Origin: Lytechinus variegatus | Lineage: Eukaryota > Echinodermata > Echinoidea > Temnopleuroida > Toxopneustidae | Assembly (NCBI RefSeq): GCF_018143015.1 | Contig: NC_054740.1 | Span: forward strand, 49,772,740-49,836,739 | Length of the DNA: 64,000 nt | Direction: 5' to 3' | In this document: positions 55,849 to 64,000 of the stretch, piece by piece | Layout of the letters: every line of letters begins with the position of its first letter | Numbering within the stretch: the stretch's first letter is position 1 | Translations under genes and position numbers: made by a program | Notes under the pieces: generated by a model | What the model was told of the DNA's origin: nothing | Databases searched by the model: none | The model's input: only the letters and a program-made list of their open reading frames with translations

Positions 55849-56123
55849 CGTCCCTGTTTTCACGAAGTGACGGATACGAGGAAAATTGCATTTTTTTCAA
55901 TTTTGAGTTTTTTGCATTTTTGGACATCTATGACTTATATCTTGAACCTCAAAAAGTTTCAGATCACAAAAATGTCTAATTACGTTGCTATGACGACATG
56001 ACATTCAAGAAAATACCGGGTAAAAGGATTTCTTGTTTTCACGAAGTGACGGATAAGCAGCCGTCAATACGTGAAAACAAACGAATACGCTTTGCACTCA
56101 GAAGTTTTTTCACGAAGTGACGG

Positions 56124-57071
56124 AAGGCAAATATTTACAGTTTGGAACAGCCGAAGACCATGAAATGGTGAGTTTTCTTGTAAATGTAGGAAATGAAATA
56201 AATGCAATGCAGCCTTTAAAGTCATTTCGAGTGATTTCAACCCTTTTTAAACGTCTCTGATAGAAAAAATCCTTAAAATAACATCCAATCTCTACATACA
56301 TTGCCCCACATATTTATTTTCGTGTCAGTAAAAATTGAACGGAGTATTGCGTGTCCTTTTTTTGTCACTCAATTGAACTTGAATGTAAGTTTAGTCAAAC
56401 CATAAGGGTTAGAATATTCTATGACATTAATCAAGACAAAATAGATTTAATGAAGGCTGAGGATTTGGTGGAATAATCATCTATAGGGGCATTAGTTTAG
56501 TCCTAGATCTAGACTAATTTACAAGAATTGCATTGTGATTGCGTTAACTCGTACTCGTTATGTTCTTGTCTTCCCAAGTGCCCACATGAATAGTATTTGA
56601 AACAAATTTCCTTTAAAAAAATCTCAAATGAATACATAGATTCTATTGTCTGCTTTACTTTAGTTAAGTCATCATCTAATTTCCTAGAAGTACTTTCAAA
56701 CATATGTAATGGAAAGATAACCCCCTCCCGCAGGGGGGGGGGCGGGGCTCTCTATAAATAAATAACAGTGTGAATGCTGAGATCATGAATTAATTTGGTA
56801 AAGTTAGTGGCCAACCCATGTGGGAAAATAAGTTGAGTCCTTAGTTAAACCAAGGATTACTGGGGATTTATGTTTTAAATAAATCATCTTATTAAGTCCA
56901 AACTTAGTCTACATCTAATGTAGATAGAGCTTTATACTTTGTTGTTTGGTGGCCACTTCCTCGCCCTTGTCTCTATGACATTTTACAGAAAATGAAATAA
57001 TCTACATTAATAACTGCACCTCAGATCTGATCATAATCATGATGATGAAGATATTTTCATTTTTTTTTCAG
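56124..57071. other. Interior of the TIR element, non-coding
   Basis: AT-rich DNA with a G-run/C-run (56723-56750). No exon was supported except the small one that follows. Confidence 0.4.
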
Positions 57072-57173
57072 ATGCAGTATATACAATAAGCGATGTTTCA
57101 GAGAACAAATGAGAGAAGTCCTGACCTGGTACACTTGCTATTTAACAATGCTGATGGTCGGATACAATTCCAG
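57072..57173 (+). CDS. Candidate small exon inside the TIR element
   Basis: A T-rich acceptor (TTTTTTTTCAG) and donor (CCAG|GTGAGA) bound 102 bp. From ATG at 57093, 27 codons are open (MFQRTNERSPDLVHLLFNNA...). Splice signals are good but the exon is short and I recognise no family. It may be the remnant of the element's own gene or of a host gene. Confidence 0.3.
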
Positions 57174-57989
57174 GTGAGAATTTTCATAGTGTTCCTCACA
57201 TGACATCCTATCAGTATAAGCAATCCATTGATTTTCACTCACTACCAAAATGAATTTCAATTGCAAATCTAGGAAACAATGAAGTTATAAAACTATGTTG
57301 ACTCAAAGTTATAACCAGGAAATAGCAATTTTGAAATATGTTATAATTTAGCAGATATACATGTATTTCTAAGCTGTAAAAGAGCATTATTCCCATTATG
57401 ACAAATGCTGGTGTACCGCCCTAGAGCATTGAAAATTTGTCATGTGATCATATTTTCAGCTGAAACTTTCTTATAAATTGGAAACATCTAATTGAAATAT
57501 TTGCTGTAATTTTAGTACCATACTGACTGAGCAGGTTTTTGTTTGGTAATGGCAATTTATAATATTGAGTCTGCTATCCTACAAACTTCATATTGGATTG
57601 ACAAAAAAACTTTTGAAAACAAACAGATTATTTGTATATTATTTCATTCTACATACATAGGTTGGATCCAGGGGCCGACACGCTTGTCAGATGGGTCATT
57701 GATAATTCCCTGAACACCGCAGATGTGATCTGATTTGGTGACATGACAGTTGAATCGGTAGTGACTGGATTTTAATAGTGTGCCCTGGTTTTGAACTGTT
57801 CAAGTAACCAAACTAGAAACATCTTCTGAGAACTCTAGACTGCAATTCTGATGATGAAACTCTGTCTACACTTGTGAAAAATGTGAAGGAGTTGGCTCTG
57901 CCCCATGGCCTTTCCGGTATCAGGGCTCTCATATAACTTTTTCTTTATTTTCTAGCTGGGTAACTGATACCAATATTTATTTTCTTGTG
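57174..57989. other. Non-coding DNA
   Basis: AT-rich DNA without a supported exon or repeat. Confidence 0.4.
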
Positions 57990-58610
57990 ATTTTGACTAC
58001 AAAATGACCAGTCTGCCTGTCACAATGCTGTTCGTTCATTGGTTCTGTCTCGTATCGATTATTGCAATGGGCTCCTTTCTACAATTCCCTCTAATCAATT
58101 AGTCCGTGTTCAACGACTACAAAATTGGGCAGCACGATTAATTTTACAGGTTTCCCGTGATCATCCTTCCCAACCACTCTTTAATTCTCTTCACTGGCTT
58201 CCTTTTAAACAGAGAATTACGTTCAAATTACTCTTGATTGTCTACAAAACATTGAATAAACAGGCTCCACAGTATTTAGGTAACTGCTTGAGTCTTTATA
58301 CACCAACTAGAGCTCTTAGATCGGCCAGTGATCACCTTCGCCTCACATATTCATTAACTCGTACATTAGCTGGTGACAGAACTTTTACGGTGTCGGCTTC
58401 AAAATCCTGGAATGACCTGCCACTAATAATTAGACAGTCTCCATCATTAGCAATCTTCAAAAAGTCATTAAAAACTCATCTCTTTCAAACTTTGTAATTT
58501 TTAATATATTACATCTTATCGATTCATTGTAAGCGCTTTGGGCCTAATGGGAAAAGTGCAGTACAAATAATAAGTAATAATAATAATAATAATAATAACA
58601 TAAGTTTAGT
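57990..58610 (+). mobile_element. CR1/L2-type LINE, 5'-truncated copy
   Basis: The frame at 58039-58497 encodes the C-terminal end of a LINE reverse transcriptase: SRIDYCNGLLSTIPSNQLVR, WAARLILQVSRD and SLHWLPFKQRITFKLLLIVY. After the stop comes GCGCTTTGGGCCTAATGGGA and then (TAA)n, the characteristic 3' tail of CR1/L2 elements. Upstream of about 57990 no homology to the rest of the protein is visible, so only the last part was copied in. Confidence 0.85.
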
Positions 58611-59903
58611 TTTAATTTTGATAGGACTTTCAAATCTGGTTTCAGCTTTAGAGCAGTGTATTATATAATGAAACTGTACTGCTTCAACTAGTCTGTGCTT
58701 TTATAGTTATATAATTATGAAGTCCTTTAAATATATTATACAGTCAAATATAAAGTTCAGAATAGTCACTTATCTGCTATACTGCTATACTTACATGTGT
58801 AAATTGCTTATACAAATCGTCCAAATATGGATGCAAAAGAATTACCCTTTTTTCATTTGTTTGGCATGTTTTCATTTTTCTTGGTGCTATCTTAAACAGA
58901 AATACTGCATATTTCTACATTAAAAAAACAGAATGTTAGCTGTCACTAGCGATAATGGTCCTATATATTATTGAAATAAAAATTTTATAAAAATATATCT
59001 ACATTGTTAACATTATAGGGAGATGATATTTTAATGAATCTATTAAGCATACCTTTTATCGAAATGATTGATATGAAAAAATGTTATATTTTACTTTTCT
59101 ATTTGTCACTTGCTGCTATGATTTAATGTTATAGAATTAAAAGTGTTCATCTAAATTTATTCACATTGCTAACTCTGTAGATTTATTTTATGTAGTTAGT
59201 ATTTTCAATGATTTATGACAAGTCATAACTCTTAATTTGCATGAAAAGGTATTTTAATAGGATTTTCAGGAGAGAATGCATGACCATTGTGATAAAGGAA
59301 AAAATGGAGTAGAGAGAGATCGAGAGGGGGGGGGGGCAAGAGTGATATGTAACTCGAAATTGGCTCGCTTTATTTTGACAAATTCTTTCTCTTATTATTT
59401 TTTTTTGGGGGGGGGTAGCAATCTTAATTTACTTATTCTTGTTGCCCTTTGACAAGTTAGTTCCACATTTAGTTTAATACCATTTTCGTGGTAATTAAGT
59501 CTCAAAGAATAATGTTGAATCATCATAACTCGGCCTTAACAGGGAATACCTTTTACATAAATAGACAACATTTAAGAGACACTCAATCGGGATTTCATTT
59601 TATGGAGGGTGTAAGGAGGTTAAACTAACAAAAGTTTATAATGTTGAATTTTCAATTTCCCAACGGAGCCAGAGCACACAAAGGGAATATAGTTATACTT
59701 TTTATGAATTTACAAAGACAATTTGACTATTGTAGTCACTTTTTCATGACCTGTTATACCAAGCTTTCGTATTTCAGTGTTCATCTATAAAAAATGAATA
59801 TGATATTGAGATAATAAATAGGCCTAAGAATTTAAAGCGTGTGTCTATTGGGCTTCCCTTTTATTACGAGAAAAAAGAGAAAGCGGTATTTGAAGTGATT
59901 TTT
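58611..59903. other. AT-rich non-coding DNA
   Basis: No exon was supported. It has a G-run at 59326-59337 and a T-run/G-run (59399-59417). Confidence 0.4.
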
Positions 59904-61040
59904 GTCTCACCTGCGAAGCTGAGTGAGACTATAGGCGCCGCTTTTCCGACGGCGGCGGCGGCGGCGGCGGCGGCGGCGACGGCGGCGGCGGCGGCGGCGT
60001 CAACATCAAATCTTAACCTGAGGTTAAGTTTTTGAAATGACATCATAACTTAGAAAGTATATGGACCTAGTTCATGAAACTTGGCCATAAGGTTAATCAA
60101 GTATTACTGAACATCCTATTAAAGTTTCATGTCACATGACCAAGGTCAAAGGTCATTTAGGGTCAATGAACTTGGACCATGTTGGAGGAATCAACATTGA
60201 AATCTTAACCTGAGGTTAAGTTTTTGAAATGTCATCATAACTTAGAAAATGTATGGACCTAGTTCATGAAACTTGGACATAAGGTCAATCAAGTATCACT
60301 GAACATCCTGCATGAGTTTCACGTCACATGACCAAGGTCAAAGGTCATTTAGGGTCAATGAACTTTGGCCAAATTGGGGATATCTGTTGAATTCCCATCA
60401 TAACTTTGAAAGTTTATGGATCTGATTCATGAAACTTGGACATAATAGTAATCAAGCATCACTGAATATTTTGTGCAAGTTTCAGGCCTAATGATTAAGG
60501 TCAAAGGTCATTTAGGGTCAATGAACTTTGGCCGAATCGGGGGTATCTGTTGAATTACCATCATAACTTTGAAACTTTATTGGTCTAGTTCATTAAACTT
60601 GGACATATGAGTAATCAAATATCACTGAACATCCTGTGCGCATTTCAGGTCACATGACCAAGGTCAAAGGTCAATGAACTTTGGCCGAATTGGGTGTATC
60701 AGTTGAATTACCATCAAAACTTTGAAAGTTTATGGATCTGATTCATGAAACTTGTACATAAGAGTAATCAAGTATCACTGAACATCCTGTTCGAGTTTCA
60801 GGTCACATGATCAAGGTCAAAGGTCATGTAAGGTCAATGAACTTTGGCCATGTTGGGGTTTTTTGTTGAATAACCATCATATCTCTGTAAGTTTATTGGT
60901 CTAGTTCATAAAAAGTGGACATAAGAGTAACCATGTATCACTGAACATCTTGTGCGAGTTAGAGTAGTATTCAAAGTCAGCACTGCTGCTATATTGAACC
61001 GCGTGATGCAGGTGAGACGGCCAGAGGCATTCCACTTGTT
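59904..61040 (-). repeat. DR1-rich tandem element, inverted copy
   Basis: This is the same family as 9417-10908, in opposite orientation: GTCTCACCTGCGAAGCTGAG and GGCGCCGCTTTTCCGAC start it, then a (GGC)n run, five units with AAGGTCAAAGGTCA and, at the far end, GGCCAGAGGCATTCCACTTG. The (GGC)n run gives a poly-Ala open frame that is not a gene. Confidence 0.8.
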
Positions 61041-61557
61041 GTACTTAAAAGCAGAAGCGCAGGCCCTATTGATCTCACATTTAGGATTAATTTTGTTTGC
61101 AATAGCAAATTAAGAGTTTATGTATATCTAAAACCTATCTATGGAATTGCATCCACAAGGCTATGCGTGGGACTAAGGCGGAGCCTCTTCCCGTCACTTC
61201 GTAAAAACAAAATTGAAGCGCGTCCTTGAATTTAGGGTTTTCACGAAGTGACGTTTATGCGTGCGGAGCACTATCCGTCACTTCGTGAAAATAAATCTAA
61301 GCGCATCCCGTATTATTTTTTTTTCACGAAAATATGGTTCTATTTATATCTCAATATCTTCTTGAATAATAAAGGAAAATGAAAATGATTGGAATTGAAG
61401 ATTGTCTAGAATATGCCCTTTACGAAAATATTATATTTATTCACCCTGCATACATTAAAGAGGTTGAGATCGAGGTCTAAACCTTTGCAAGCGATTTACT
61501 AAAAACTAGCTTTTTAAAAGTTGCGCGCACATCCGTCACTTTGTGAAAACAGGGACG

Positions 61558-61870
61558 ATTTGATACCTTGATCAACCTTCTACGACAAGTAATAAAGGAA
61601 TTAGCCCCCATCAAAGTTTACAGCACGCGCGCGCGCGCGCACTAACCATAGACAATATATGTGCAAAAACATGCCTATACAAAATTCATTATAGCTTTTA
61701 AAGGAGTACGGTGACCCCCATTTTCTTTTTCATATTCGAATAGAGTATGGATGGGAGATGTGATTTCATGTCGCATTAGACCCAAAATTTTATCATGACG
61801 TCATCAAAATGGCGTCGGAACTCAAAATTCCCATTTTGCTACTTACACTCTAAAAACACTCATGCTGAAT
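61558..61870 (+). repeat. Repeat R1, copy 3, right part
   Basis: Homology to copy 1 resumes at ATTTGATACC. It includes alternating GC (GCACGCGCGCGCGCGCGCAC near 61623) and the second TGACGTCA (about 61799), then AAAATGGCGTCGGAACT. Confidence 0.8.
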
Positions 61871-61879
61871 CTAACCTGA

Positions 61880-62200
61880 TAAATGTTAGATTCAACATTT
61901 AGAAAAGGGCCGAGGAGTGACCACTCTTTAAATGTTAATCCAGCGTTTTGTTAAATGTTAGATATTCAGCGTTTTGAAAATGTTGGAAAAAAGGTTGAAT
62001 GTACCTTTTGTCAAAGTGTTAAAATTAACAGTTAAAATGGTGAATCAACATTTAGAAAAGGGCCGAGGAATGACCACTTTTTAAATGTTGTTCCAGCGTT
62101 TGTACAAATGTTAGATATTCAGCGTTTTGAAAATGTTGGGGGAAAATGTTGAATGTAACTGTTTTAATGTTAAATTTAACACTTAAAACGGTGACTTGCC
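61880..62200. repeat. Two-copy tandem repeat, ~153 bp period
   Basis: The block AGAAAAGGGCCGAGGA occurs at 61901 and 62054, and both copies contain AAATGTTAGATATTCAGCGT. Variants differ by short indels. Confidence 0.75.
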
Positions 62201-62299
62201 ATTCAGAACATCATACTGTACAGATAAGCTCAACAAAACATGTCAGTTCAAATGATTGCAAGAGCTAAATATTTATTTACATTCACTCAATCAAAAATG

Positions 62300-62620
62300 T
62301 GAAAGTTGTTGCAAATGCACAAAAAACCCATTTCAAATTTGTCAAATCCAAATGCATCCAATCAATAATATAAGTTATTGCAAATGTCATGACAATCCAT
62401 TTCAAATTTGTCAAATTCAAATGCATCTAATCCAATACAAGTTGTTACAAATGCCATAAAAATCAGTATCAACTTTGACAAATTTAAATGAATGCAACAA
62501 AAAAGTGAGTGTTGTTGCAAATTTTATAACAATCGATTTTAAATTTGTCTAAGTAAAACGCATCAAATATGAAATATGTATAAACTGTTGCAAATGTCAT
62601 AAAAAATTCAAATTTCTGGA
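62300..62620. repeat. ~70 bp minisatellite
   Basis: Five units carry a GTTGCAAATG-type word followed by CATTTCAAATTTGTCAAAT, at about 62309, 62378, 62443, 62511 and 62586. They are fairly diverged. Confidence 0.65.
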
Positions 62621-63560
62621 AACTTGATAGAAAAATTCATGAACATTCAATTATACTGTAAACATACAGATATAAACTGTACATAAGATATTCTCAATCA
62701 TCTACAGCTTAATGGGGAAGTTCAGTAGTGGGATAGAGGGGATCTAGCATCAAATTAATTTACAATTTCAAATGAAAACAACTATCAGAAATGATGCTTT
62801 GTATTTATCTTTGGATGTTTTTAATGTTTGTGTAGGTAAAATTGATGCAGAACAGCAGAAATATATAAAAACAAGACTGAATTTTGTATGTGGGCATCAT
62901 ACTTCATCATGAAGCATCCTTTCCAGGATGCCTAACATGCAAGTATTGTGTCCCTGGTTATGAAAGATATCACATAAAAGCAATGTTGCAATGACAGATG
63001 TGTGGATGTTTCTTTAAAAATTTGAGCTCAATGAATCAATTATGAAATGATCCATTAAGCACTTCTTTCATCATTTTTTTAAAACTATCCTTTTACCTTG
63101 ACCTCATTACGTTAGAACATCAGCTCCACATCACAAAATATACTGTTTTGATAAAATAAATCTATTACCTACACATTCTCATGGAAATTGTTACTTTTCA
63201 CTTGTTTTCATATGATATGGAAGGGGGCTCATGCCACCCCAATGTCGAAAGCATATTCAGGGTCAAGAGTTTCACATCACATGCCTATTTCAATTAGCCA
63301 CGATTCTGATAAAGAATTAATCAACTGCAAAGGGATAAATGATTACTCAACTGCAATAGGGAGTAGCTTCACCATGACAAGTAACAGACGGATTGGTGAA
63401 CACCTATACAAACTTGATTACTGAACCAAATATACTCTCCCTCATTAAATAGCCTCAGCATTCTTGGTTAAGAATCTTATGATAGTTCAAAGATAATGCA
63501 ATACTGTAGGAAACTTCTAAATATGATTTAAAGTACCACAACACTGGACAAGAAGATGAA
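62621..63560. other. Non-coding DNA
   Basis: AT-rich DNA without a supported exon or element. Confidence 0.4.
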
Positions 63561-64000
63561 ATGTCAGGATCGTACACTAGGTAACCACCCATTCTGCTTG
63601 CTAGAAGACTGAAACAATGGAGAGAATGGGATACCATGGGGAAACTACAACCCCCCCCCCCAAAAAAAAAATAAAAATAAAAAAACCAAACAAAAAACAG
63701 ACAACAGCAAGAGACACCAGGATCGTACACTAGGTAACCACCCATTCTGCTTGCTATAAGACTGAAACAATGGAGAGAATGGAAACCATGGGGGAAACTA
63801 CTACCCCCCCCCCAAAAAAAAAAAAAACACATACAAAAAAAAAAAAAAAAAGACAACAGCAAGAGACGCCAGGATCGTACACTAGGTAACCACCCATTCT
63901 GCTTGCTAGATGACTGAAACAATTGAGAAAATGGAAACCATGGGGGAAACTACTAACCCCCCCCCCAAAAAAAAAAAGCAGACAACAGCAAGAGACGCCA
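63561..64000. repeat. ~150 bp tandem repeat with C-run/A-run
   Basis: TCGTACACTAGGTAACCACC occurs at about 63571, 63723 and 63873. Each copy continues to a C-run followed by an A-run, then ACAGCAAGAGACGCCA. The array runs off the end of the window. Confidence 0.85.

Larger units (their letters stand above)
55849..61557. mobile_element. 5.7 kb TIR element with subterminal TTTTCACGAAGTGACGG motifs
   Basis: Terminal inverted repeats of 27 bp (CGTCCCTGTTTTCACGAAGT... with one mismatch) end in TSD ATTT at 55845-55848 and 61558-61561. Within about 280 bp of the left end the motif TTTTCACGAAGTGACGG occurs three times (55857, 56036, 56107). The right end has two complete complements (61275, 61533), one incomplete (61191), and one direct copy (61238). 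No transposase was recognised; a candidate small exon is at 57072. A LINE fragment and a DR1-rich array lie inside. The 4 bp duplication does not assign it to a superfamily. Confidence 0.75.

Noticed and set aside
59841-60046. Poly-alanine protein
   Set aside because: It is a (GGC)n microsatellite inside the DR1-rich element.
63455-63922. 155-residue minus-strand protein
   Set aside because: The frame covers the 150 bp tandem repeat with homopolymer runs; no splice or promoter support.

Overview
The window looks like a stretch of an animal nuclear genome, most probably an echinoderm and most likely a sea urchin. Three things point that way: AT-rich non-coding DNA with recurring AGGCCTAGATCTAG-type words, short exons with GT-AG borders, and a dense mixture of BEL/Pao, DIRS, LINE, SINE and DNA-transposon remnants. 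There is no bacterial gene organisation, no rRNA and no CRISPR array. The species call is inference from sequence style.

Layout. 1-13.3 kb (minus strand): exons that may form one gene. Two phase-compatible exons (9173-9304 and 6523-6592) encode the second half of a SET domain of KMT5A-like type. They are followed by a Ser-rich 13-residue repeat array, a C2H2-like zinc-finger segment and a C-terminal region (5032-1135). One in-frame stop and one frameshift interrupt this tail. Introns hold a TTAA element, a foldback element and a tandem array rich in DR1 (AGGTCAnAGGTCA) motifs. 13.3-24.3 kb: a three-exon PB1-like gene (18662-16182, minus) lies just downstream of a decayed transposase-like gene (21405-18951, minus), among several long perfect palindromes. 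24.5-34.1 kb: a 9.6 kb BEL/Pao retrotransposon on the minus strand with two highly similar LTRs, interrupted in its reverse transcriptase by a 983 bp TA-flanked mariner-type element. 34.8-37.3 kb: a second, fuller copy of the same transposase-like family. 37.4-45.7 kb: two TTAA elements, a hAT-like element with an 8 bp duplication, a 1.0 kb foldback element, exons related to the C-terminus of a PB1-like gene, and an 819 bp palindromic mariner-type element.

45.9-62 kb is a nested repeat complex. Three copies of one interspersed repeat (R1) are present. The first is uninterrupted. The second is split at 47131/53250 by a DIRS-like element with inverted terminal repeats, an internal complementary region and a tyrosine-recombinase remnant; its gag region is itself split by a second 1.06 kb foldback element. 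The third is split at 55848/61558 by a 5.7 kb element with 27 bp terminal inverted repeats, repeated subterminal motifs and a 4 bp duplication. The unbroken R1 copy serves as an empty-site reference for both insertions. 62-64 kb holds tandem repeats.

Almost every protein-coding stretch is either an exon of a split gene or a damaged mobile-element gene. Exon borders were placed by eye from splice sites and reading phase, so gene models are provisional. The strongest conclusions are structural: element ends, target-site duplications, empty sites and nesting order.
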